64,000 bases of DNA from Leeuwenhoekiella marinoflava DSM 3653 (lineage in GTDB: Bacteria > Bacteroidota > Bacteroidia > Flavobacteriales > Flavobacteriaceae): NCBI RefSeq assembly GCF_900129005.1, contig NZ_FQUN01000011.1, forward strand, positions 66,767-130,766, read 5' to 3'. Shown here piece by piece: positions 7,056 to 15,345 of this stretch; position 1 is the first letter of the stretch, and each line of letters begins with the position of its first letter. Position numbers and translations under genes: made by a program. The notes below the pieces were generated by a model that was given only the letters and a program-made list of their open reading frames with translations, was not told the DNA's origin and did no database searches.

Positions 7056-7096
7056 CCAGGCTGTGACGGGTGGTTGGCAATACGCTTATTGATCTA

Positions 7097-7751
7097 TTAA
7101 CCCATAAATCCCATGGTATCTGTTTTGATAACCGTAGGATCATCCTGAAAATTTCTGGCACTGTAGTACTTCCATGCTATAGGATTGGTAACAAAACCAG
7201 ATTTTACCGGATTGTTATGGATATATTCCAGTTTTTGTTTTAGGACTATTCTGCTCCAAAGTTCAATGCGTTTATTAGGATGCTGCCAAAATGGATATTT
7301 GAGTAACATTTCCTTTCTTTCCGGCAGCCCTTTCAAACATCCAAAGAAGCCATTCTTTGCTACGTTCCTGTGGGTTTTCTAAAATAGCCTCAATCACTGC
7401 TTTTGATGTATATTTTTCAAAATCTCGTATCAAACCTGAAGGATCATCATGTGCAGACCGAAGTAGACTACCTCAGGGCAAGCCCATGAGGCATTGCTTG
7501 GAAACGAATTTTCAATTCCGAGACAAGCCTCGGAGTATTAAACCCTTTGGCGGTGCCAATAAAAGAGGAACATGGCTGGGTATAAGGTTGTATGCATAAC
7601 GTTCTAGGCCTTTTTTCTTACGACAGTAAGCTATACGATCTGCTAATACCTCAAAATAGACCTGCCTTGTAAAAACATCAATCCAATGGACGGTAGCCAA
7701 GGAAACGCAATAGGGCGCTGTAGGGTTGTGAACTTTATAATTGCTGCTCAT
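7097..7751 (-). pseudogene. REP-associated tyrosine transposase (RAYT), broken
   Basis: Three pieces in order rebuild a RAYT/Y1_Tnp protein. The N-terminus (7751 downward) reads MSSNYKVHNPTAPYCVSLATV...GLERYAYNLIPSHV; then, after an interruption at 7461-7563, 'GLIRDFEKYTSKAVIEAILENPQERSKEWLLWMFERAAGKKG'; then, after a frameshift near 7300-7310, 'KYPFWQHPNKRIELWS...LEYIHNNPVKSGFVTNP..WKYYSARNF', ending at 7097. The HUH motif, normally S-H-I/V-H, reads S-H-V-P, so a catalytic His is lost. The interruption is itself a REP-like element placed directly after the HUH site. Confidence 0.85.
7461..7563. repeat. REP-like element, copy 1 (inside RAYT remnant)
   Basis: Starts AAGTAGACTACCTC and ends CCCTTTGGCGGTGCCAATAAA minus one variable position. 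Two inner dyads are visible: ACCTCaGGGCAAGCCCATGAGG (CCTC...GAGG) and CGAGaCAAGCCTCGG (CGAG...CTCGG). The same ends and dyads occur at 16066-16201 and 59708-59805. Elements of this build (short palindrome pairs) are substrates of RAYT transposases. Confidence 0.8.
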
Positions 7752-7828
7752 CCTATTAAGATCTGGTTTTAGTTGCTGTGTTAAAGCTCTTTATATGTGC
7801 CACCAGTCACAGACTGGCGGTAGCGGGG

Positions 7829-7857
7829 CTTGTGCAACGGCTACCATTGTTACCTGC
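7829..7857 (-). repeat. Cassette-end motif E, copy 2, with private inverted repeat
   Basis: CTTGTGCAACGGCTACC (plus, 7829-7845) is identical to 4361-4377. On the minus strand the bases between the phosphoesterase stop and this motif contain GCAGGTAAC, the exact reverse complement of GTTACCTGC, which directly follows CGA in S copy 4 at the gene's other end (10912-10920). A mini-palindrome CCAGTC-ACA-GACTGG lies just beyond (7803-7817). Confidence 0.7.
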
Positions 7858-7863
7858 TGGGCT

Positions 7864-10800
7864 TTATCTTGATTTCATTTTTCCAATTAGTTGTTGTTTA
7901 TTGAATCCTGCTATTTGTATTATTTGGTCTCTTTTGTTTCTTTCTACAAAATTTGTATACAAATACCTCTTTATATATTCTCTTAAAATACATTGAGCAA
8001 GATAGTTGTACTTAACGTCTTCAAATAACCCTGCAAGTTCTTTTAAATCAATTTTGTCGTAAAATGTTTTAATTGCAAAAGTCACTATTTTTGACGCAGT
8101 GGAATCTATGTTAGCATTGACCTTATCGAATAATTCGTTTTGGCCTTTTGTTCCAACTGCAAACATCAAATTCGTCATACTTTCTACACATATTCTCCAA
8201 GATATAAATTGTAAAATCCTTCTTACTGTTTTCTCTATTTGTAAAGCATCAACTTCTCCTCGTTTATTCTTCTTTTCCTTTTCTTTAATATCCTCAACAA
8301 TAGCCTCAATTAATAATTCTTTGTCCTTTTCTAACATTCCCGAATAGAAACCTAAAAACCTAAATACAGTATTATATGCAGCCCCAACTAATTTGATTAA
8401 TTTTTCCTTTTCAAAATCACCACTTTGATTTTTTACAATTTGACCAATAATTTTGACAGTTCTGAATGCTTGGTTCATTTCAATTGCTTCCTTTGGCAAA
8501 ATACCATCATCCATTTTTTCATCTTCCTTCAATTTTTGCCTTTCAATAGAATCCTTACGTTTTAGCTCATTTTTTACTTCTTCTTTTGGATTTCGTTCCT
8601 CAATTATTTCAGCTTTTATTTCATCTGTAAATTCCGAAATGAATTTCACAAATTCATCATCTTTGTTTAACGTAAGCGGTGATGCATTTTCAAAAGGCAT
8701 TTCACTTGTGAATACAATACTATCTATTAGTATCTGTGCTTTAGTATGGTGAGAAAGGAAAATTAATATGTTAGCATTAATTTCTAAATGAATATGGTTA
8801 CATAAACCATAAATTAAATCTTCATAATTATCAATCTCGGCAGAAACTTTTTGAGCAATTAAAAAATAATAGATGTACTTATATGAAAAACTGTAATATT
8901 CATCGTCAAATTTCAATATATTGGCATTACATAAAACATTAAGTATTTTATCATTCGTTAATGACTTATTCCTAAAAAATTTTGTATCGAAATTATTTTG
9001 AATAAATTTATCAAAATCACTTCTATTAAAAGGATTCTTATTTTCGTCATACATAAAAAAGGCAAGTTCTTTAAGAATGTTTAACAAACTCGTTAAAACA
9101 GAGTCTTTTATGCCTTCTTTAATTAAACCTGCTTTAATTAGAACTAGGTATATATTAGAATATGATGTTTGTGAGAAGTTCTGTAAGTTTTCATCTAAAC
9201 TCTGTAATAGCGTTAAAATAAAAATTGGGTAAGAAGGCATAAGTCGATTACCTATTAAAGAATCTATTTCATCAAATCTTAATTTAACGTTTGTTAGTAG
9301 TACTTCTTCTTGGATAGTTAACTTGTTTTCCCCTATTAAAAGCCATTGTTCAATTAGTTCACTTCTCTTTTCGTGTCCTAAAGGAAGTAGTTTGAACTTT
9401 AAATAGTCCTTAAAACTTGTTGCTTCTTCAGTCACATTTTGGGAACTGTATGAATTGTCAGATGTTATAATGATATACTCAAAATTGTCATTTAAGGATT
9501 CAATTAATCTTTTTTTATACCTTGAGTTTAGATTTGATTTATGAAAGTTATCTAAAATCAGTATTTTTCTTTCTGTTTGAAAAAACAAATCGACATTATT
9601 ATTGCCGTATTGCTCTTTCAGAGCTTTTTTAACTAGTTTTTTGACATTAGTTTCATTGCAATATTTACCTCTTAAATAAATAGGTGTGAACCCCATTTCA
9701 TAATACCTTTTATAAAGAACATATAATAATGCGGTTTTTCCAGCTTGGTCTGCTCCCTCAAGCAATACATTTATTTTTTCATCGTTTTTAACTATTTCTA
9801 TTAATTCAGATGAATTAGGGTATTGAGCTCCGCTATCCTCTTCAATTAATGGTTCTAAATCTGGATAAACAAAAATATCTGATAGTATAAGTTTAGGCTT
9901 TTTAGAGTGTTTTAATGGAATATTAAGTTCTGTGATTTTTCTTTCAAATTCACTAGTTATTTTAAACGCACGTTTATTCTTTTCAATAATCTTATGTTTA
10001 TCTTCAAATTCAACTGTGTAAATAGTGCCATCAAAATTGAATGTTTTTATATTTATTGACTTATCGGTTAAATCAATTTCATATAATGAAAATCCTGTTT
10101 CATTTATTTCATTTTTGTCAAATGCTTTTCCACCACAAAACACTAAATTATTGTTTTTTTGAATTATTGCTTTTGAATTACCTTTATCGTGTTCGTGTCC
10201 ATAAATAACTAAATTTGAACTGTTAATTAAATGCTCTTCAAAGCGTTGCTTATTATTTCTTTTGGTATTTGCAGAAAGCCAATCAATTGGGTGATGAAAA
10301 ACTGAAATCACGTATTCACCATTTTCATTTTCAAGGAATTTATTTTCTGGGACAATTAAACTTCCTTGTTTTTCATCTATTTCAGTTAACCAACTTGTAT
10401 TGTAACAATGAAAAGATACTTTAAAGTCAAGATGTGGTCTAAATTCATATTTAAATGACACTTCATTTCTACTTTTATATTCGGTCACTTCATTTGTAAA
10501 ATCCCAAAAATTAGATTGAACAGCCATAGCGTCGACAAAGTAATCCTCTTCCTCTATAACATCTTTTTTACAATCATTGATTATAGATTTTCTAGTCTTT
10601 TTTTCATTATCAAAACAGCAATCATGATTTCCCGGAACAGCAATTATTTTAATTGTTAATAATCCACCTATATTCTTTAATTGATCAGTTAGTTCGTTAA
10701 CTAGAGTTTTAGCGTTTTCAAATTCTTTTGTTCTTCCATAATTCGTTACATCTCCAGATAAAACTATATACAGATTTGATAATTGTTTTACGTCAAATTC

Positions 10801-10887
10801 AACAGCCTTAACAAGTTTAACTATTCTTTCTGTAAGTATTTCATCTTGTATATGTAAATCACTTAAATGTAATATCCCAATTTTCAT
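7864..10887 (-). CDS. Metallophosphoesterase-STAND/NACHT NTPase fusion, probable defence protein
   Basis: 1007 residues. The N-terminal ~270 residues are a calcineurin-type phosphoesterase with all metal ligands visible: DLH (D10, H12), GDVTNYG (D46), GNHD (N87, H88), FHHP (H198/H199) and GHEH (H231, H233). A linker leads to a P-loop NTPase: Walker A GADQAGKT (378-385), Walker B KILILDNF (D446), then a helical/winged region with 'FSYKYIYYFLIAQKVS', the place where NACHT proteins have their F-x-H...EYF helix. The last ~250 residues are helical and charged with no obvious repeats; they may be the sensor. Effector-STAND-sensor order is typical of prokaryotic anti-phage proteins, in which ligand binding drives oligomerisation and activates the effector, here perhaps a nuclease or nucleotide phosphodiesterase. 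AT-rich, single-gene cassette, no partner gene. The defence role is inferred. Confidence 0.8.
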   Translation of the reverse strand: MKIGILHLSDLHIQDEILTERIVKLVKAVEFDVKQLSNLYIVLSGDVTNYGRTKEFENAKTLVNELTDQLKNIGGLLTIKIIAVPGNHDCCFDNEKKTRKSIINDCKKDVIEEEDYFVDAMAVQSNFWDFTNEVTEYKSRNEVSFKYEFRPHLDFKVSFHCYNTSWLTEIDEKQGSLIVPENKFLENENGEYVISVFHHPIDWLSANTKRNNKQRFEEHLINSSNLVIYGHEHDKGNSKAIIQKNNNLVFCGGKAFDKNEINETGFSLYEIDLTDKSINIKTFNFDGTIYTVEFEDKHKIIEKNKRAFKITSEFERKITELNIPLKHSKKPKLILSDIFVYPDLEPLIEEDSGAQYPNSSELIEIVKNDEKINVLLEGADQAGKTALLYVLYKRYYEMGFTPIYLRGKYCNETNVKKLVKKALKEQYGNNNVDLFFQTERKILILDNFHKSNLNSRYKKRLIESLNDNFEYIIITSDNSYSSQNVTEEATSFKDYLKFKLLPLGHEKRSELIEQWLLIGENKLTIQEEVLLTNVKLRFDEIDSLIGNRLMPSYPIFILTLLQSLDENLQNFSQTSYSNIYLVLIKAGLIKEGIKDSVLTSLLNILKELAFFMYDENKNPFNRSDFDKFIQNNFDTKFFRNKSLTNDKILNVLCNANILKFDDEYYSFSYKYIYYFLIAQKVSAEIDNYEDLIYGLCNHIHLEINANILIFLSHHTKAQILIDSIVFTSEMPFENASPLTLNKDDEFVKFISEFTDEIKAEIIEERNPKEEVKNELKRKDSIERQKLKEDEKMDDGILPKEAIEMNQAFRTVKIIGQIVKNQSGDFEKEKLIKLVGAAYNTVFRFLGFYSGMLEKDKELLIEAIVEDIKEKEKKNKRGEVDALQIEKTVRRILQFISWRICVESMTNLMFAVGTKGQNELFDKVNANIDSTASKIVTFAIKTFYDKIDLKELAGLFEDVKYNYLAQCILREYIKRYLYTNFVERNKRDQIIQIAGFNKQQLIGKMKSR

Positions 10888-10916
10888 ATTTTTTATGGTT
10901 TTTTTCGCCTTGCAGG

Positions 10917-10969
10917 TAACTCGTTATATCAACAATAAATACCTATCCCCTCAAAACTTACGGGATATC
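10917..10969 (-). repeat. Common cassette-start sequence S, copy 4
   Basis: Minus strand: GATATCCCGTAAGTTTTGAGGGGATA, then TATTTATTGTTG, then ATATAACGAGTTAC. This is the fullest copy, with the ATATCCC/GGGGATA stem. The phosphoesterase ATG follows at 10887. Confidence 0.7.
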
Positions 10970-11278
10970 AACAGATTCAGCATTCTGTATAAAACTACCC
11001 CAAAATCTCCAAACCCCTTTACACAATTCTGTAATTAGCAATCCATAAGCCGCTAAACCATGAAAATTGGGGGTATTTCCCCGGGGGTATGCTGCGCCCT
11101 TTAAGCCTTGTTTGACCCTTGTTTATCCGTTGTTTTACCGTTAAACCCCAGTGTTTATGGGAAAACAACGGTTAATTAACGGATGATCTATGCTTAAACC
11201 CCGAAAAATAGCCGTAAAAAGCCCCTGTCGTTAAGGTGTCAAAACCGTGTTAAACCCCAACGGCTTATAACCCATCCT
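10970..11278. other. Gene-free boundary between accessory region and chromosome
   Basis: No coding sequence seen. It contains an inverted repeat CCGTTGTTTT (11127-11136) / AAAACAACGG (11162-11171), the palindrome GTTAATTAAC (about 11171-11180), and several G- or C-runs (GGGGG at about 11070 and 11083). Base composition shifts here from AT-rich cassettes to the more balanced genes on the right. Confidence 0.4.
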
Positions 11279-11321
11279 TCATAACTTTAAAATCTAATAC
11301 ATTAAGATTTTAAAGTTATGA
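11279..11321. promoter_or_regulatory. 17-bp perfect inverted repeat covering a start codon
   Basis: TCATAACTTTAAAATCT (11279-11295) and its exact reverse complement (11305-11321) are separated by 9 bases. The right arm contains the ATG (11318-11320) of the following gene and all of its ribosome-binding region. As RNA the hairpin would hide the start; as DNA it could be a dimer operator. No TAnnTTTG box is visible between it and the gene. Confidence 0.6.
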
Positions 11322-11827
11322 GCAACGCACTGGAAGCCTGGTTAGAAAAAGATACGTTTACCTCTAATGTAAGCCGCGGATTGATTTCCGGGGTGTTGGG
11401 GGGTATTGCCGGAACCGTTGTAAAAGCTGCTATTGAAAAAGTACTGCCGGTACGCAAACCCAATACGCGTTCTGCTCAGGTAAAAATGGTAGATGATCTT
11501 TCGATGCAATTAACGGGTGAGCGCATCAGTGAGAGCAATCATGAACTCGCAGAGCAACTGGTGAATATTCCGTTTGGTGCCAGTCTGGGTGCTACGTATG
11601 GCTATGCGAAACGCGATAAGCTAGACACCAATATTTTAGACGGTCTGGCGTATGGCGCAACAACCTGGGTGGGCACGCATGAGACTTCGTTACCCCTACT
11701 GGGTCTTAAGGATAATCCTACAGAAATTCCTGTAAGAATACAGATCAACGAGTTGATCGCGCATGCAGCCTTTGGGATCACTACCGAAATTGTACGGGGT
11801 ATTATTGCCAAAAAACTCAGGGATTAG
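11318..11827 (+). CDS. YagU/DUF1440-like membrane protein
   Basis: 169 residues. The layout fits DUF1440 (YagU): a first hydrophobic, glycine-rich segment 'RGLISGVLGGIAGTVVKAAIE..LPVR.PN', a middle 'VNIPFGASLGATYGYAKR', a third 'LDGLAYGATTWVGTHETSLPLLGL', and a last 'ELIAHAAFGITTEIVRGII'. YagU is an inner-membrane protein linked to acid resistance in Escherichia coli; the molecular role is unknown. The ATG sits in the right arm of a long inverted repeat, which suggests translational or transcriptional control. Moderately confident family call. Confidence 0.6.
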   Translation: MSNALEAWLEKDTFTSNVSRGLISGVLGGIAGTVVKAAIEKVLPVRKPNTRSAQVKMVDDLSMQLTGERISESNHELAEQLVNIPFGASLGATYGYAKRDKLDTNILDGLAYGATTWVGTHETSLPLLGLKDNPTEIPVRIQINELIAHAAFGITTEIVRGIIAKKLRD

Positions 11828-12031
11828 GTGCGCTTAAAGCGCTAACTTGCGTCAGTAAAGAACAGTCCTTAAAAAGGCTACAAAGCATTTATAAAATAGA
11901 TCCTGGCTGATTATTAGCATCACTAAACTATAGTTTAAAAATGTCAAACGGAGCCTGTCGAAGTTTAGAAAGCAGCAAATTTGTTTGACTCCGATCATCG
12001 GACAAGTTCAAACCCTTGAAGCACGTGACTA

Positions 12032-14203
12032 TTGAATTTAAAAGAGTATAGCGCAAAGATTCTCAGTTTTATAAACAGCACCGATTTTGCTAAAGCGCTG
12101 TTGATTACGGGTGGTTTAGTTATTCCTATTCTAACGGGCTATCTTTTAGACGCACTCAGTATCGGTCTCGCCATCGGAACCGGGGTCATGTTTAGTTCGC
12201 CAAGTACCGTTACCGGAAGTTTAAAAAACAAACGCATCGGTATTATCATTTCTGCTTTCTTGGGTGCACTCATCAGCTTTATTGGCAGTTATATTCCTGA
12301 AGTATATTGGATTCAATTACCCTATCTGGGTATCAGCATGTTTGCCCTTTCACTACTTTCTGTATACGGGTTTAGAGCTTCGCTCATCGGTTTTGCCGGA
12401 CTCTTTGCTGTGGTGTTGAGCTTCGCCAATTTATCGGCTTCCGGTTTAAGTCCCATAGAACGCTCTGTACTCATTTTAATAGGTGGAATCTGGTATTTAG
12501 TACTGACGCTCATCTACGATCTCATCGCTCCTAAAAAGCAAGTAGAAGAGCTTTTAGAAACCGCAATAGGATTATGCGCCAGTTATATTGAAGCACGTGG
12601 AGCATTCTTAAAGCAAGCTACCGATCGCGATACCGGACTCAATCGCTTATTTACCATTCAAAGTGAGTTTAACGAGCATTTAGAAAAATTACGGGAAATC
12701 TTACTCATCAACCGGCATGCTTCCGGTACCTCGAGCTATTACCGAAAGCGCTTTTTGATTTTAGGCGAACTCGTAGACCTATCTGAGTTGTCGCTTACCA
12801 GTCCTATTCCGCCCCGTAAAATGCACGATGTTTTAAAAAACTATCCGGAGCAGTTGGAAGCGTTCATTCAACTGAATAAAGCGCAAAGCGAAAGTTTAAA
12901 ACGCATCGCCCATACCAATCTTAAAAAGCACGATGTTAATTTAAGTCCGCTGGACACTGCCTTAAAAAACACGGCGCAAGCTCTGGAGCGCTACTTGGAA
13001 AACAACGCGTGGGACAGCAACTACCTGGTGGTTAAAAACCTCTATGAATTACAGGAAAAACAAGCCCAACGTATTTTTAGTATTGCAGACCTGCTGGACC
13101 GCAACAAGAGCATCAAAAGCACTAAATCTGATTCTACTCATGAGGTTGAACATTTTATAACCAGGCAAGATTATAGCTTTCAATTGATTCTGCAGAATCT
13201 CAACCGGGACTCCCCCATCTTTAGACACGCCTTTCGTATAGCCGTTACTGCGATACTGGGTTTTGGTTTAGGTAGCTTTTTTGAAGTTCAAAATCCGTAT
13301 TGGATTTTGCTCACCATCGTGGTAATTATGAGGCCCGGTTATGGACTCACCAAACAACGTTCTCAACACCGAATCATGGGTACGCTCCTTGGTGCCGCAG
13401 TAGCTACGGGTATTGTTTATGTTTTTCAGGATGACAAAATGCTGTTTAGAATTCTGGCTATTTTGAGTTTTATTTTAGCGCAGGCATCCTTACAAAAAAA
13501 CTACCGTACCGGTGCGCTTTTTATAACCCTGAGTATCATTTTTGCGTATGCCCTTTTAAAACCCGATGTGCTTTTGGTCATTCAATTTAGAGTGATTGAT
13601 ACCGCTATGGGCGCGGGTCTTGCCGCACTTGCAAATGCCTTTTTATGGCCAACCAAAGAAGCTAAAACCCTTAAACAAAACCTCTCAGAAAGCCTGATTG
13701 CCAATCGCGATTACTTAAAAGCGATAGAATCGCATTATGAGACTAAAGAAGAAATTGCCCTACCTTATAAGATGGCTCGAAAAAAAGCATTTTTAGCAAC
13801 TGCTGCTTTAAATGCGGGCGTTCAGCGCTTATTACAAGAACCTAAAAAAACAGAAAAACTCACCGGGAAACTCTACGAACTCGCGGTACTCAATCACGCG
13901 TTCGTAGGTGGATTAGCCTCAATAGGAACCTACTTGCGCGGTCATAACGTGACCCGTATGGATGATGCTTTTCACAACTATACGGCACCTATTTATAAGA
14001 ATATTAATACCGCAGTACAGCTACTGGAGGATACCATGAGTAATCCCGAAGCAGTAACAGATTCTGAAGCGTATTTTGGCAACTTATCTTTTAAAGAAAA
14101 GAATGAGCAGCTTTTTGAAACCCATATTCTCAGCGAACAACTAGAATCGCTTAAAAAGCTGAGCGAACAGTTTAACAAGCAATTGAAAAACTTAAAAGGC
14201 TAG
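12032..14203 (+). CDS. FUSC/YccS-family inner-membrane protein
   Basis: 723 residues starting at TTG (12032); no ATG is placed to cover the first membrane span. The protein has two membrane bundles: about residues 15-165 and about 395-510, each followed by a soluble helical domain. The second begins 'RHAFRIAVTAILGFGLGSFFEVQNPYWILLTIVVIMRPGYGLT..R..HRIMGTLLGA', the hallmark of FUSC-like proteins (YccS/YhfK, aromatic acid exporter AaeB). Family members are thought to export organic acids. It is flanked by short non-coding spaces (11828-12031 holds only scattered dyads) and is not clearly in an operon. Confidence 0.85.
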   Translation: MNLKEYSAKILSFINSTDFAKALLITGGLVIPILTGYLLDALSIGLAIGTGVMFSSPSTVTGSLKNKRIGIIISAFLGALISFIGSYIPEVYWIQLPYLGISMFALSLLSVYGFRASLIGFAGLFAVVLSFANLSASGLSPIERSVLILIGGIWYLVLTLIYDLIAPKKQVEELLETAIGLCASYIEARGAFLKQATDRDTGLNRLFTIQSEFNEHLEKLREILLINRHASGTSSYYRKRFLILGELVDLSELSLTSPIPPRKMHDVLKNYPEQLEAFIQLNKAQSESLKRIAHTNLKKHDVNLSPLDTALKNTAQALERYLENNAWDSNYLVVKNLYELQEKQAQRIFSIADLLDRNKSIKSTKSDSTHEVEHFITRQDYSFQLILQNLNRDSPIFRHAFRIAVTAILGFGLGSFFEVQNPYWILLTIVVIMRPGYGLTKQRSQHRIMGTLLGAAVATGIVYVFQDDKMLFRILAILSFILAQASLQKNYRTGALFITLSIIFAYALLKPDVLLVIQFRVIDTAMGAGLAALANAFLWPTKEAKTLKQNLSESLIANRDYLKAIESHYETKEEIALPYKMARKKAFLATAALNAGVQRLLQEPKKTEKLTGKLYELAVLNHAFVGGLASIGTYLRGHNVTRMDDAFHNYTAPIYKNINTAVQLLEDTMSNPEAVTDSEAYFGNLSFKEKNEQLFETHILSEQLESLKKLSEQFNKQLKNLKG

Positions 14204-14208
14204 ATTGT

Positions 14209-15345
14209 TTAAATCGAATTGAGAATCGAGGCGGCTTTAAGCAGGGTTGCTTCTTCTTTGGCAAAACAAAAACGCAGCAATTGATCGTCTTTACCATTCA
14301 CATTAAACACGGAAACCGGAATACTTGCGAGTCCGTTTTCTTTCGTCAGGCGTTCTGCAAAAGCCGGTGCAGGTTCGTCTGTTATTTTGCTATAATCCAG
14401 CATTTGAAAATACGTCCCGGCTGAAGGCGTAAATTGAAATCGGGAAGCTGCAATCGCCTCAATAAACACATCCCGCTTTCGTTGATAAAACGCACTTAGA
14501 TTCAGGTAATGCCGGGGTTCTTCTAAATAGGTTGCCAAAGCAACCTGCGTAGGATGATGCACACAAAACACCGTGTTCTGATGTACTTTCTTGAATTCGT
14601 GCATCAATGCTTTTGGTGCTAAACAGTAACCTGTTTTCCACCCGGTGGTATGAAAAGTCTTCCCGAAAGAAGCCGTGATCAAAGAACGTTCTGCTAATCC
14701 CGGAACGCTTGCGACACTCTGATGCTTTTGGTTATCAAAAACAATATGTTCATATACCTCATCACTCAAGATTAAAATATTTGTACCGCGCACTAAATCT
14801 TCCAGCCGCTCCAAGTCTGCTTTCTGAAAGGTCATCCCACTGGGATTATGCGGATTGTTGATGATCAACATTCGGGTTTTTGGCGTGATAGCCGCTGCTA
14901 CTGCATCCCAGTTGATATGCGTATAAGGCGCTTCTAACTGCACCGGAACCGGAACCCCTCCTTGTAATAAAATGCTAGGTTCATAGATATCATACGCCGG
15001 TTTCAGAACGATTACCTCATCATCCCGATGCACAAAAGCCGTGATGGCAACATACAAAGCTTCAGAAGCACCAACAGTCAGGGTGATTTCAGATTCCGGG
15101 TTGTAGTATTTTCCTCTAAGTTCCTGAACCAACTCTGCAATCTTTTCGCGTAAGCGTAAATTTCCTGCTAAGGGCGCATACTGATTGTGACCCGCTTGCA
15201 TCGCTTCGGTTACCAGTTGTATCAAAGCCGGATCGGTATCAAAATCAGGAAAGCCTTGTGAGAGGTTGAGCGCGCCATAATCGGCTGCCAGTTTACTCAT
15301 CACTGCAAAGATAGAAAGCTTGCTATCTGGTAATTTACTGCGCAT
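14209..15345 (-). CDS. Methionine aminotransferase (PLP fold type I, YbdL type)
   Basis: 378 residues, the usual length for class I/II aminotransferases. Visible landmarks: 'LNLSQGFPDFDTDP' at the N-terminus, 'GASEALYVAI' phosphate-binding turn, 'NNPHNPSG' (the conserved Asn), 'LSDEVYEHIVFD' (Asp and Tyr contacting PLP), and 'SFGKTFHTTGWKTGY' with the Schiff-base lysine. The closest known type is YbdL, which transaminates methionine and related amino acids with keto acids. It overlaps by one base (TAATG) the end of the DUF3109 gene, so the two are translationally linked; it converges with the FUSC gene, leaving 5 bases between stops. Confidence 0.9.
   Translation of the reverse strand: MRSKLPDSKLSIFAVMSKLAADYGALNLSQGFPDFDTDPALIQLVTEAMQAGHNQYAPLAGNLRLREKIAELVQELRGKYYNPESEITLTVGASEALYVAITAFVHRDDEVIVLKPAYDIYEPSILLQGGVPVPVQLEAPYTHINWDAVAAAITPKTRMLIINNPHNPSGMTFQKADLERLEDLVRGTNILILSDEVYEHIVFDNQKHQSVASVPGLAERSLITASFGKTFHTTGWKTGYCLAPKALMHEFKKVHQNTVFCVHHPTQVALATYLEEPRHYLNLSAFYQRKRDVFIEAIAASRFQFTPSAGTYFQMLDYSKITDEPAPAFAERLTKENGLASIPVSVFNVNGKDDQLLRFCFAKEEATLLKAASILNSI

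Noticed and set aside
7864-10887. Plus-strand open frames within the phosphoesterase-STAND gene (e.g. 8099-8347, 8453-8752)
   Set aside because: Serine/phenylalanine-rich shadows of AT-rich coding sequence on the other strand.
2523-10969. Classical integron with attC sites
   Set aside because: No integrase gene and no exact core-site boxes; kept as a hypothesis in findings rather than annotated as an integron.
11941-12025. Possible repeat around GGAGCCTGTCGAAG upstream of the FUSC gene
   Set aside because: It recalls common Bacteroidota intergenic repeats, but no second copy was found in the window.
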